A stretch of DNA of 64,000 nt from Erysipelotrichaceae bacterium (GCA_017454765.1 JAFTCJ010000021.1:186001-250000); one strand, 5' to 3'; shown: positions 25,998-34,007, counted from the first letter of the stretch. Numbers and translations: made by a program. Notes: a model not told the origin generated them from the letters alone.

Positions 25998-28856
25998 ATG
26001 CCTAAAATGTCAGACCGTTATGTCCCCCGCTACATGGGAGAAGAAAAACCGAACGAAAAGATCCTTGCCTTAGGCAAAAAGATCACCGATGTCGCCAAGC
26101 ACAAGATCTTCGGCATCACATCAGATGACCCCGAATACTGGGGCCTGAGAACGATATGCACAGATGAGATGGCAGATATCGCTCTGAAGATGAAAGTGAG
26201 AGCACACTATACCCTTGAAGAAATGGTGAAACTCACAGGCATCGGAAAAGAGAAACTGGAACCGCTTTTGGAAGAAATGGCGCACAGAGGCCTTCTGGAA
26301 TTTGACTATGGCGATCATTATACCGATGAAGGGCCTGTCAGAGATGCACCGAAGATCAAACGCTATCAGCTGCCGATGTTTGTCCCGGGTTCCGCTGAAT
26401 TCACCAACATGCTGAAGGAACAGATCGATGAGTTCCCGGAGCTGGCACAGTTTTTCGAGCGCATGACGTTCCTTCCGCTTGCGGGCATTACGGAAATGGT
26501 GCCTCCGGGAGGTGCCGGTATCGGCATGCATGTCATACCGGTCGAGAAAGCGATCTCCATGGAAAACAAGACCCTTGATATCGAACACATCTCCCACTGG
26601 CTGAAGAAATATGAAGGTCATCTGGGTGTCGGTATCTGTTCCTGCCGTTACGGCAGAGCGAAGCTCGGCGAAGGCTGCGGCGATTCCTACGAAGACTGGT
26701 GCATCGGTGTCGGGGACATGGCTGATTACTGCCGTGAGACCGGCAAGGGCCATGACATCACCTATGAAGAAGCCATGGAGATCCTTAAAAACGCCGAAGA
26801 CAACGGTTTCGTTCATCAGATCACCAATATCGACGGTGAAGACAAGATCTTCGCCATCTGCAACTGCAATGTCAATATCTGCAATGCTTTAAGAACTTCG
26901 CAGCTGTTCAATACACCGAATCTTTCCCGCAGTGCCTATACGGCCAAAGTCGATCCGAAGAACTGCGTGGCCTGCGGCAAATGTGTCGAATACTGCCCTG
27001 CCGGTGCAGTCAGACTCGGACAGAAGCTGTGTACGAAAAATGGTCCGATGACTTATCCCAAACACGAACTTCCGGATCATCTTTCCTGGGGTGAAGATAA
27101 GTGGGATGAAGACTACAGGGACAATAACCGCATCAACTGCTACGACAGCGGTACGGCTCCCTGCAAGACGGCCTGTCCGGCACATATCGCCATTCAGGGT
27201 TATCTCAAAATGGCTGCCCAGGGCCGGTACAGGGATGCTCTGGCACTAATCAAGAAGGACAACCCCTTCCCTGCCATCTGCGGCCGCGTCTGCAACAAGC
27301 GCTGCGAGGATGCCTGCACCAGAGGCATGATCGATGAAGCGGTCTCGATCGATGCCGTCAAGAAATTCATCGCCCAGCAGGATCTCAACGCTGAAAACAG
27401 ATATGTTCCGCCGGTCGTGATCCCTTCAAATGTCGAAAAACACTGGAAACAGAAGATTGCCATCATCGGTTCCGGTCCCGCCGGTCTATCCTGTGCCTAC
27501 TATCTTGCAGTCAAAGGCTATCTGCCGGTCGTATTTGAAAAGAATGCTTATCCGGGTGGCATGATGCGCTATGGCATTCCTTCCTATAAACTTGAAAAAG
27601 ATGTCATCGATGCCGAGATCGACATCCTGCGTGAACTGGGTGTCGAGATCCGCTGCAACACGGAAGTCGGAAAAGACATCACGCTTGATGATCTGAGAAA
27701 GCAGGGATTTGAAGCTTTCTATATCGCCATCGGCTGTCAGGGCGGCAAACTGCCCGGTATTCCCAACGAGAGCGGCAAAAACCGCTATCTGGCAGTCAAT
27801 TTCCTCAAAGAGGCATATGAAGATCCTTCAAAGGAATTAAGCGGCAAAGTCATCGTAATCGGCGGAGGCAATGTTGCGATCGACTGTGCAAGAACAGCAC
27901 ACCGTCTCAAGGGACGTGATATCGAGATCTACTGTCTGGAATCCAGGGACACCATGCCAGCGACAAAACAGGAGATCGCAGAAGCGGAAGAAGAATTCAT
28001 CACCATCAACAACGGCTGGGGTCCAAAGGAAGTCAGACTCAATTCCGACGGTTCGATCAAGGACATCGTATTCAAGAAGTGTCTTTCCACTGTCGATGAA
28101 AACGGCAAATTCTCCCCTGTCTATGATGAGGATGACATCACCATCGTTCCGGCTGATCATATCATATATGCGATCGGTCAGGCGATCGAGTGGAAACAGC
28201 TTCTGAAAGGAAGCAAAGTCGAATTCTGGCACGGTGATTATCCCGTTGCCGATCAGCTGACATATCAGACGGCACAGGAAGACATCTTCGTCGGCGGCGA
28301 TGTCTATACCGGACCGAAGTTCGTCATCGATGCCATCGAACAGGGCCATCAGGCAGCCGATTCGCTGCACCGCTTTGTACAGCCGGGTACATCCATGACC
28401 ATCGGCAAGAACAGAAGACAGTTTGTCATGCTTGACAAGGACAATATTGAGATCGATGACTACGATCATGCCGGAAGACAATACGAAGGCATGGATGAGT
28501 CGATCGACTATAAGAACTCCTTCAGGGATGCGCACAGGACATTAAGTGAGGAACAGGTCCGCATCGAAACAGCAAGATGTCTCTCCTGCGGTGCATCTGT
28601 CGTCGATGAGAACAAATGTATCGGCTGCGGTATCTGTACGACCAAGTGTGAATTTGATGCCATTCATCTCTTCAGGGATCATCCGGAGCATTCCACGATG
28701 ATCAGATCGGAAGACAAATTCAAGGCGATTATTCCTTATGCCGCAAAACGGGCAGTCAATATCAAATTCGGCAAAAAGAGTGAAGAAGAGAAGCTTTCCG
28801 AAAAGAAGCATAAAGAATGGAAGAAAGCAAAGAAAGAAGCAGCAAAGAATGCATGA
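25998..28856 (+). CDS. Multidomain Fe-S/FAD oxidoreductase (GltD-like core with N- and C-terminal cluster domains)
   Basis: 952 aa from the ATG with GGAGA SD, one base after hypB. Domains: a helical winged-helix-like N-terminus (about 40-110); a cysteine-rich region (GICSCRYGRAKLGEGCG, then CNCNVNICNA, about 205-305); a ferredoxin motif CVACGKCVEYCPAG near 320; GltD-type N-terminal clusters (APCKTACPAHI near 385; CGRVCNKRCEDACTRG near 428); FAD motif IGSGPAG near 489; NAD(P) motif IGGGNVAIDCA near 619; FAD-closing GGDVYTGP near 764; and a C-terminal ferredoxin pattern CLSCG...CIGCGICTTKC near 860. It likely moves electrons between NAD(P)H, FAD and ferredoxin-type clusters. The acceptor is unknown. 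Its end overlaps hypA. Confidence 0.8.
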   Translation: MPKMSDRYVPRYMGEEKPNEKILALGKKITDVAKHKIFGITSDDPEYWGLRTICTDEMADIALKMKVRAHYTLEEMVKLTGIGKEKLEPLLEEMAHRGLLEFDYGDHYTDEGPVRDAPKIKRYQLPMFVPGSAEFTNMLKEQIDEFPELAQFFERMTFLPLAGITEMVPPGGAGIGMHVIPVEKAISMENKTLDIEHISHWLKKYEGHLGVGICSCRYGRAKLGEGCGDSYEDWCIGVGDMADYCRETGKGHDITYEEAMEILKNAEDNGFVHQITNIDGEDKIFAICNCNVNICNALRTSQLFNTPNLSRSAYTAKVDPKNCVACGKCVEYCPAGAVRLGQKLCTKNGPMTYPKHELPDHLSWGEDKWDEDYRDNNRINCYDSGTAPCKTACPAHIAIQGYLKMAAQGRYRDALALIKKDNPFPAICGRVCNKRCEDACTRGMIDEAVSIDAVKKFIAQQDLNAENRYVPPVVIPSNVEKHWKQKIAIIGSGPAGLSCAYYLAVKGYLPVVFEKNAYPGGMMRYGIPSYKLEKDVIDAEIDILRELGVEIRCNTEVGKDITLDDLRKQGFEAFYIAIGCQGGKLPGIPNESGKNRYLAVNFLKEAYEDPSKELSGKVIVIGGGNVAIDCARTAHRLKGRDIEIYCLESRDTMPATKQEIAEAEEEFITINNGWGPKEVRLNSDGSIKDIVFKKCLSTVDENGKFSPVYDEDDITIVPADHIIYAIGQAIEWKQLLKGSKVEFWHGDYPVADQLTYQTAQEDIFVGGDVYTGPKFVIDAIEQGHQAADSLHRFVQPGTSMTIGKNRRQFVMLDKDNIEIDDYDHAGRQYEGMDESIDYKNSFRDAHRTLSEEQVRIETARCLSCGASVVDENKCIGCGICTTKCEFDAIHLFRDHPEHSTMIRSEDKFKAIIPYAAKRAVNIKFGKKSEEEKLSEKKHKEWKKAKKEAAKNA

Positions 28857-29193
28857 ACTTGGCGTCGTCTTCCATGTGATCGATGAAGTCGAAGAACTCG
28901 CAAAGCAGAATGATGTAAAACACATCAACAGCGTCACGCTTCAGATCGGAACCGTCACCGGTATCGTACCTGATTATCTGACTGACTGCTGGAACTGGGC
29001 CGTCAGCAAGCATGAACTCATGATCGACTGCAAACTGAACATCGAAAAGATCGAGGCGATCACCCACTGCTCAGCCTGCGGAAACGACTATAATACGATC
29101 ATCTACGGAAAGACCTGCCCGAACTGTCAGAGCAGCGATACTTATCTGCTTCAGGGCAATGAATTCATGATAAAAGAAATGGAAGTCTACTGA
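28849..29193 (+). CDS. hypA: Hydrogenase maturation nickel metallochaperone HypA
   Basis: 114 aa. It starts with the nickel-binding MHE (His2) and carries the zinc loop CSAC (near 74) and CPNC (near 91), followed by the usual NEFMIKEMEV ending. It partners HypB in nickel delivery. The ATG lies inside the last codons of the oxidoreductase gene (ATGCATGA overlap of 8 nt). Upstream in-frame starts would extend it into lysine-rich sequence not seen in the family. A bidirectional terminator overlaps its stop. Confidence 0.93.
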   Translation: MHELGVVFHVIDEVEELAKQNDVKHINSVTLQIGTVTGIVPDYLTDCWNWAVSKHELMIDCKLNIEKIEAITHCSACGNDYNTIIYGKTCPNCQSSDTYLLQGNEFMIKEMEVY

Positions 29194-29203
29194 CTTCCAT
29201 TTT
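29177..29203. terminator. Bidirectional terminator between hypA and tRNA-Glu
   Basis: A perfect 11-bp stem AAATGGAAGTC/GACTTCCATTT with a 4-nt loop that includes part of the hypA stop. T-rich sequence on both sides lets it end hypA (plus) and tRNA-Glu (minus) transcripts. Confidence 0.8.
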
Positions 29204-29211
29204 GTTTTCTA

Positions 29212-29287
29212 TGGTGATCTGTATGGGATTCGAACCCATGAGTGTCGCCTTGAGAGGGCGATGTGTTAACCGTTTCACCAACAGACC
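29212..29287 (-). tRNA. tRNA-Glu (anticodon CTC)
   Basis: Read on the minus strand, the cloverleaf is complete. The acceptor GGTCTGT pairs with ACAGATC (one G-U), the anticodon stem TCGCC/GGCGA holds the loop CTCTCAA with anticodon CTC at 29252-29254, and the T arm ATGGG/CCCAT has loop TTCGAAT. Discriminator A and an encoded CCA close it. It decodes GAG. It follows rplT by 28 nt with only a small hairpin between them (29291-29308, no T tract), so it may be co-transcribed with the infC operon. Confidence 0.95.
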
Positions 29288-29314
29288 GTGAAGGAGCATA
29301 TCGCTCCTGTAATA

Positions 29315-29779
29315 CTATTCTACTACTGTTTCTGCTGCAGTTTCTACTTTTTCTTCAGCAGTTTCTGCTTTTTTTCTTGTTCTTTTGGGTTTGGGAGCTT
29401 CAGCTTCTGCTTTTTTCGCTTCAGCAACCTTGCCGTTTTTTGCAGTTTCGCAGATCTTTGCGAAATCTTCCGGATTGTGGATGGCAATCTCGGAAAGCAT
29501 CTTTCTGTTGACGGAAACGCCTGCTTCCTTCAGACCGTGCATCAGTCTGGAATAAGACATGCCGTTCATTCTGGCAGCTGCGTTGATTCTGGCGATCCAG
29601 AGCTTACGCATTTCTCTCTTGAGCTCTCTTCTGTGGATGTAAGCATACTTCCAAGAATGCATGACCTGCTCATGTGCAGTCCTGTACAGCAGGTGCTTGG
29701 ATCCGAAATAACCGGAAGCAGCCTTCAGAATTCTTTTTCTTCTGTTTCTTGTAGGAGTCGATCCTTTAATTCTAGCCAT
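29315..29779 (-). CDS. rplT: 50S ribosomal protein L20 with C-terminal extension
   Basis: 154 aa, against about 118 for most L20. Residues 1-118 are canonical ([21 protein letters not shown], then [21 protein letters not shown] and [19 protein letters not shown]). The extra roughly 36 residues are rich in Ala, Glu and Lys and look disordered. L20 is needed for 50S assembly and in Firmicutes represses its own operon by binding the leader RNA. GGAGG SD; last protein gene of infC-rpmI-rplT. Confidence 0.96.
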   Translation of the reverse strand: MARIKGSTPTRNRRKRILKAASGYFGSKHLLYRTAHEQVMHSWKYAYIHRRELKREMRKLWIARINAAARMNGMSYSRLMHGLKEAGVSVNRKMLSEIAIHNPEDFAKICETAKNGKVAEAKKAEAEAPKPKRTRKKAETAEEKVETAAETVVE

Positions 29780-29793
29780 TTTTTTCTATCCTC

Positions 29794-29988
29794 CTATCCC
29801 TGCAGTAAGTCCCTGTCTCTCTTGTAATCGCTCTTGTCGAGAAGAGAGGGCTTGTGTAAATGTTTCAGCTGTTTGTGTGTTTTGTTTGTAGCAAAGTGAG
29901 ATACATAGTTGGAATACTTTCTCAGTTTGCCGGTTCCGGTAACTTTTACTCTTTTGGCAAAAGTCTTCTTTGTCTTCATTTTTGGCAT
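29794..29988 (-). CDS. rpmI: 50S ribosomal protein L35
   Basis: 64 aa, usual length. The sequence MPKMKTKKTFAKRVKVTGTGKLR with the later NKTHKQLKHLHKPSLLDKSD is typical of L35. GGAGG SD (in TAGGAGGAAGATAAA before the ATG). It lies between infC and rplT in the conserved order. Confidence 0.96.
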   Translation of the reverse strand: MPKMKTKKTFAKRVKVTGTGKLRKYSNYVSHFATNKTHKQLKHLHKPSLLDKSDYKRDRDLLQG

Positions 29989-30000
29989 TTTATCTTCCTC

Positions 30001-30498
30001 CTATTTCTTTTTAGGTGTTAAAACACAAGACATGATGTTGCCTTCCAGTTTAGGCGTTTTGTCTACGGAAGAGATATCAGCGACTTTCTCTATGAACTCA
30101 TTCATGATCTTCATGCCGACTTCCTGTCTTGTCATCATACGTCCTCTGAAACGCATGTCGATCTTGACCTTCATGCCCGATTCAAGCCACTTTCTGGCCT
30201 GTTTGAGCTTGGTTTCAAAGTCATGCGTATCAATGACCGGTGACAGGCGCAGCGGCTTGATTTCGGTGTTCTGCTGATTTCTTTTTGCTTCCTTGGCCTT
30301 TTTCTGCGCTTCAAAACGATACTTGCCGTAGTCCAGTATCTTGCATACCGGCGGCTGTGCATTCGGAGCGACACAGAAGAGATCCAGATCCGCGTCGTAA
30401 GCGATTTGTAATGCCTCATTTCTTGACATTACTCCCAGTTGGCTTCCATCTGGGCCGATGACCATTACTTCTTTGAAACGAATGCTTTCGTTTACCAG
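30001..30498 (-). CDS. infC: Translation initiation factor IF-3, probable non-AUG (CTG) start
   Basis: 165 aa if begun at CTG 30498. The first ATG in frame (30465) would remove the conserved N-terminal segment, because codons upstream encode LVNESIRFKEV, matching the family's (V)NExIRxxEV. An AAGGA SD lies 9 nt before the CTG. Other motifs: VAPNAQPPVCKILDYGKYRFE, IKPLRLSPVIDTHDFETKLKQARKWLESG and FRGRMMTRQEVG. IF-3 controls initiation fidelity, and non-AUG starts that IF-3 itself discriminates against are a known autoregulatory device. The exact start is an inference; ATA 30525 is an alternative. Confidence 0.85.
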   Translation of the reverse strand: MVNESIRFKEVMVIGPDGSQLGVMSRNEALQIAYDADLDLFCVAPNAQPPVCKILDYGKYRFEAQKKAKEAKRNQQNTEIKPLRLSPVIDTHDFETKLKQARKWLESGMKVKIDMRFRGRMMTRQEVGMKIMNEFIEKVADISSVDKTPKLEGNIMSCVLTPKKK

Positions 30499-30694
30499 GT
30501 CTTCATTTCCTTTTTTTCTTGTTATAGTTTTATACCCCCATATAGAATAAAAAGTGAGACAAAGCCCACTTTAAATATCGTTACGTTCGTAGCAATATAC
30601 CCAAGTCTTAAGACATCAGGTGAGAAGTGGCCTTCTTCTTTCTACATCCTTTTTATTACTCAATTATTTAAACATAATTGTTTTCAAAAGTCAA
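30499..30694 (-). promoter_or_regulatory. infC-rpmI-rplT leader with attenuator (L20-leader-like) and promoter
   Basis: The minus strand has TTGACT (30689-30694), a 17-bp spacer and a weak TTAAAT -10, giving a leader of about 160 nt before infC. The leader contains a terminator hairpin (30551-30572: AAAGTGGG with TCTCACTTT pairing) followed by T residues, then the infC SD. This matches the attenuated leader found upstream of infC in Firmicutes, where L20 binding promotes termination. The specific L20-binding fold was not verified. Confidence 0.6.
30551..30572 (-). terminator. Attenuator hairpin in the infC leader
   Basis: About 8 bp of stem closing a short loop, followed by TTTTTATT on the minus strand, about 50 nt upstream of infC. 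No gene ends here, so it serves as an attenuator. Confidence 0.65.
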
Positions 30695-30711
30695 AACAAA
30701 AATGCATCATT

Positions 30712-31170
30712 TTAAAGGTCGATCCGTTCGACCCTGACCTTGCCGTCATCCATCAGATATACCCTGGCGTAGGACGGTGATGTCAGATCCCTGTTATACA
30801 GTGTCGATCCGGGGTTGATGAAGCGGATATTGCTGTAGATCTGATCGGTGAAGGAATGCGTATGTCCGAAGAAAACGATATCGGCTTTGACGCTTTTTGC
30901 CTTGTCCAACATCAGATTCTTGGAAAACGTATAGCCTGTTCCGTGGAAGATATAGATGCGGTGGCCGCCGATCTCCAAGAGTCTGTCTTTTGGATAATCA
31001 TAGGACCAGTCATTGTTTCCTTCCACTGAAATAAAAGGCTCCATCTCTTCCGGAGGCATCATTGAATCGCCGCAGTGAAAATAATAATCACAGGCCGGAT
31101 TATCGGAAAGTATCCTGTTGATGGAATTCATGTCACCGTGATTGTCGGAACAAAGGCATATCTTCAGCAT
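30712..31170 (-). CDS. YfcE/MJ0936-type metallophosphoesterase
   Basis: 152 aa. Metallophosphoesterase motifs in order: CSDNHGD near the N-terminus (normally SDxHG), HCGDSM (GDxx), VEGNNDW (GNND/GNCD), FHGTGYT and FFGHTHSF (GHTH). Small bacterial members hydrolyse phosphodiesters or act on unknown nucleotides. The start MLKICLCSDN at 31170 overlaps the trmL stop by 7 nt; the longer frame upstream is an out-of-frame read of trmL. Its real substrate is unknown. Confidence 0.88.
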   Translation of the reverse strand: MLKICLCSDNHGDMNSINRILSDNPACDYYFHCGDSMMPPEEMEPFISVEGNNDWSYDYPKDRLLEIGGHRIYIFHGTGYTFSKNLMLDKAKSVKADIVFFGHTHSFTDQIYSNIRFINPGSTLYNRDLTSPSYARVYLMDDGKVRVERIDL

Positions 31171-31670
31171 CTCAGTAAAAAATCCTCTCCCTTGATCACT
31201 TCCCTGTCGCTCAGATCGCCGAAACCGGTCTGCCGCAGACATTCATAGGCACCGATCGCCACACAGTTGGACAGATTCAGGCTCCTTGCATTCTTTCTCA
31301 TCGGAATGCGGTAGCACTCATCCAGATGATCCTTCAGGATCTGCTTGTCGATACCGGTCGATTCTTTTCCGAATACCATATAAATATCTTTTTCTTTATC
31401 AAAGACACATTCATTGAATGATTTCAGTGCATATCTGCTGAAAAAGACGAACTGTCCCTCTTTGTCTTTGATGAATTCATCCCAGTTTTTATATACCGTA
31501 TAATCCAGTTCGCTGATATAATCCAAGCCGCAGCGTTTCAGATGTTTCTCATCCAGTGAAAAGCCTAAAGGTTCGATCAGATGCAGCTTCATTTCAAATA
31601 CCGAACAGGTACGCATGATATTGCCGGTATTCTGCGGGATCTCCGGTTCATACAGTACGATATTGATCAT
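31164..31670 (-). CDS. trmL: tRNA (cytidine(34)-2'-O)-methyltransferase TrmL
   Basis: 168 aa SPOUT methyltransferase. It begins MINIVLYEPEIPQNTGNIMRTC, has VFGKESTGIDKQIL and the knot-forming RIPMRKNARSLNLSNCVAIGAYE, which are characteristic of the TrmL/CspR group. It 2'-O-methylates the wobble base of tRNA-Leu isoacceptors. Start SD AAGGGAG; start overlaps the upstream membrane protein gene by 4 nt. Confidence 0.93.
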   Translation of the reverse strand: MINIVLYEPEIPQNTGNIMRTCSVFEMKLHLIEPLGFSLDEKHLKRCGLDYISELDYTVYKNWDEFIKDKEGQFVFFSRYALKSFNECVFDKEKDIYMVFGKESTGIDKQILKDHLDECYRIPMRKNARSLNLSNCVAIGAYECLRQTGFGDLSDREVIKGEDFLLRC

Positions 31671-32365
31671 GCATTCTCCCTTTTGGAAAGAAAATGAAAC
31701 AAAGCAAAGAAGCCAAACAGTAATGCTACCGCAGTCACGACGATCCTGATGACCAGATGATTGAAGAATTCCGGCGGTACGATCATGATCAGAACATCTT
31801 TTCTCAGATCAAGAAGCCATAGATCGTTTGACGGGAAAAAGACATGGTGGAACATCGTCCAGAAGGAATCGAAATCGATCAGGATCCATACACCGAGAAC
31901 TGATATGACAGCCATTGCATATAGCAATGCTTTCCGATAGGAAACAGAAAGCGATCTCACCTGTTTTTTCCATACTGCGTACACAATCCCTGCTGCAGAA
32001 ATGACTGTACTGATGATCAGCAGATAATTGGCTCCCAGGTTGAGTCTTCTGACATCCGCCATGTGTGCCTTTTCATCATCGGTGAACACTTCCCTCATCT
32101 CACCGTGTATCTTCATTTTCCTCTCCAGCGAGGCTTTCGGATCATTGAGATAATCCAGTGTGAATGATGTCAGATCTTCCAGATCTTCATCGGAGATGCC
32201 AATATGATCGGCTATGCTTTTGCCGTAAAGCGTCAGCGTGTCGTGCTCGGAAGTATAAAAACGTTCATTGAACGACCAGAAGTGTATTGAAAAAAGCAGA
32301 CTGAACAGTATGCAGAAAATACTTACGATCAGATAGATGTTTTTACTGGAATTTCTCTTTTGCAT
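31667..32365 (-). CDS. lit: TIGR01906/DUF1461 membrane protein, possible lipoprotein intramolecular transacylase (Lit)
   Basis: 232 aa with four hydrophobic segments (about 11-30, 113-133, 146-165, 205-226). Family-type blocks are present: an extracytoplasmic loop with EHDTLTLYG, DDEKAHMADVRRL (conserved His), WTMFHHVFFPSNDLW (conserved His) and IVPPEFF. This layout matches the DUF1461 family that includes Lit, which converts diacylglyceryl lipoproteins to the N-acyl lyso form in some enterococci and bacilli. The assignment to Lit is from family knowledge and is tentative. It starts within the rdgB 3' end. Confidence 0.6.
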   Translation of the reverse strand: MQKRNSSKNIYLIVSIFCILFSLLFSIHFWSFNERFYTSEHDTLTLYGKSIADHIGISDEDLEDLTSFTLDYLNDPKASLERKMKIHGEMREVFTDDEKAHMADVRRLNLGANYLLIISTVISAAGIVYAVWKKQVRSLSVSYRKALLYAMAVISVLGVWILIDFDSFWTMFHHVFFPSNDLWLLDLRKDVLIMIVPPEFFNHLVIRIVVTAVALLFGFFALFHFLSKRENA

Positions 32366-32936
32366 CGATAATCCACTCCTTCAGGGCTTTGGCACGGTGT
32401 GAATAAACATTTTTGTATTCCTCACCGAGCTCTGCTTCCGTTTTTCCGTACTCCGGTATCACAAAGATCGGGTCGTAGCCGAAACCTTTGTCCCCTGCCG
32501 GTTCATATGCGATCGTGCCCTCATTGACGCCCTGATAGTAATGTACTGAGCCCTTTCCGTCGATAAAACAGAGACAGTCGACGAATCTGGCGCTTCTTTC
32601 GCTCACATCTTTCATGATATCGACGATATAGGCACATTTGTGCGGATAATCCATTTCCGGCAGAAAACGGGCCGAATGGATGCCCGGTTTGCCTCCAAGG
32701 TAATCAATACAGATACCTGAATCATCGGCGATCGTCGGCAGATGATACAGATCGTGATAGAATCTGGCTTTGATATAGGCGTTTTCTTCAAAAGACAGAC
32801 CGTCTTCAACAGGTTCTTCTTCACAGCCGAAATCCTTCGGACATACCAGTTCCAGATCGATTCCGTTGTTCAGCAGGATATCTCTGATTTCTTCCAGCTT
32901 ATGCGGATTGGAAGAAGCGATAAACAGTTTATTCAT
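32343..32936 (-). CDS. rdgB: XTP/dITP diphosphatase (RdgB/HAM1)
   Basis: 197 aa. Family motifs: FIASSNPHKLEEI (SxNxxK), ADDSGICIDYLGGKPGIHSARF, CFIDGKG, GDKGFGYDPIF (FGYDP) and SHRAKAL. It hydrolyses non-canonical purine triphosphates such as dITP and XTP to keep them out of DNA and RNA. The ATG has no SD; a TACAAT -10 box lies 8 nt upstream. Its 3' end overlaps the Lit-like gene by 23 nt. Confidence 0.95.
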   Translation of the reverse strand: MNKLFIASSNPHKLEEIRDILLNNGIDLELVCPKDFGCEEEPVEDGLSFEENAYIKARFYHDLYHLPTIADDSGICIDYLGGKPGIHSARFLPEMDYPHKCAYIVDIMKDVSERSARFVDCLCFIDGKGSVHYYQGVNEGTIAYEPAGDKGFGYDPIFVIPEYGKTEAELGEEYKNVYSHRAKALKEWIIDAKEKFQ

Positions 32937-32944
32937 ACTGGAAT

Positions 32945-32950
32945 ATTGTA
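32945..32950 (-). promoter_or_regulatory. -10 box of rdgB, predicted near-leaderless
   Basis: TACAAT on the minus strand is followed by 8 nt (ATTCCAGT) and the rdgB ATG at 32936. The predicted start lies 0-2 nt before the codon, and no SD is seen. Confidence 0.45.
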
Positions 32951-33012
32951 CAATAAAAAATCACCGTAGTGAATCGGTTTTAACTGTATATAAACAATAT
33001 GAATAACATAAA

Positions 33013-33038
33013 AAATCTGAGAATTATTTCTCAGATTT
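33013..33038 (-). terminator. phoH terminator
   Basis: An 11-bp stem AAATCTGAGAA/TTCTCAGATTT with a 4-nt loop; the minus strand continues with a T tract. It touches the phoH stop codon. Confidence 0.8.
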
Positions 33039-33973
33039 CAGTCTATTTTGAATTTTTCGATGATGGTCTGAACCAGAGGATTCCTGACAACATCGGAACT
33101 GGAGAATTCAATGAAACCGATGTTTCTGATATCCCTCAATTTGTCGTAGGCAAGCTTGAGACCGCTTTTCTGGCGGCTGATGTTGAGATCCACCTGAGTG
33201 ATATCGCCGTTGACGACCATTTTCGAGTTGAAACCCAGTCTTGTCAGGAACATCAGCATCTGTTTGTCGGTCGTATTCTGGGCTTCGTCCAGGATGATAA
33301 ACGCCTCATCAAGCGTTCTTCCTCTCATATATGCCAGCGGAATGACTTCGATGACGCCCTTTTCGATCAGCTTGTTTTTCTGTTCATTGCCCAGAATCGC
33401 ATCCAGTGCATCATAGATCGGCATCAGGTAAGGATCGATCTTCTCCTTGAGATCGCCAGGCAGGAAGCCCAAAGATTCACCCGCTTCCACGGCAGGCCTG
33501 GTGATGATGATCTTGGAGATGTCGCCTTTCTTGAGATAGGATACGGCCATCAGCACCGCCAGGAAAGTCTTTCCGGTACCGGCCGGTCCGATACCGAAAG
33601 TCAGATCATTGTTTCTGATCGTCTTGACGAAACGGTACTGATTCGCTGTCTTGCATTTGAACGGCTTGCCGCCGTTGGAATAAGCGATGACTTCACTCTG
33701 AAAGAATTCGCGTTCCGTATCATTGATGTTGATGAATGACTGTTTGATGAAATCATAGTCGATCACTTCATCACGGCATTTCTGCGTCAGGTAGTCCATA
33801 TGGGCGGAAAACTTAGAAAAAAGCTGCTGATCGTCGCTCAGAAGCTTGAAATAATTATCTCTGTATACGATACCGCAGTCGTATAATTCTTCCAGTAATG
33901 TAATGTTGCTGTCGTTGACACCGACGATATTCTTGATACTGTCCTGATCGAGATCTTTAAAGATATATTCCAT
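33038..33973 (-). CDS. phoH: PhoH family ATPase
   Basis: 311 aa from ATG 33973 (MEYIFKDLD). The frame stays open to 34165 but only as an overlap with the kinase gene. Core motifs: GPAGTGKTFLAVLMAV (Walker A), ITRPAVEAGESLGFLPGDLKEKIDPYL, AYMRGRTLDEAFIILDEAQNTT (Walker B) and NGDITQVDL. PhoH proteins are RNA-linked ATPases, often near ybeY; ybeY is not in this window. A TAGAAT box lies 8 nt before the ATG, though GGAAT could serve as a weak SD. Confidence 0.93.
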   Translation of the reverse strand: MEYIFKDLDQDSIKNIVGVNDSNITLLEELYDCGIVYRDNYFKLLSDDQQLFSKFSAHMDYLTQKCRDEVIDYDFIKQSFININDTEREFFQSEVIAYSNGGKPFKCKTANQYRFVKTIRNNDLTFGIGPAGTGKTFLAVLMAVSYLKKGDISKIIITRPAVEAGESLGFLPGDLKEKIDPYLMPIYDALDAILGNEQKNKLIEKGVIEVIPLAYMRGRTLDEAFIILDEAQNTTDKQMLMFLTRLGFNSKMVVNGDITQVDLNISRQKSGLKLAYDKLRDIRNIGFIEFSSSDVVRNPLVQTIIEKFKID

Positions 33974-34007
33974 ACAATTCCATTCTAATTGATTTTTATT
34001 ATGATTT

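Noticed and set aside
27837-28535. A 232-aa minus-strand frame inside the FAD oxidoreductase gene
   Set aside because: Antisense shadow without domain similarity; the oxidoreductase motifs are unambiguous.
32999-33739. A 246-aa plus-strand frame opposite phoH
   Set aside because: Antisense shadow; phoH carries all family motifs.
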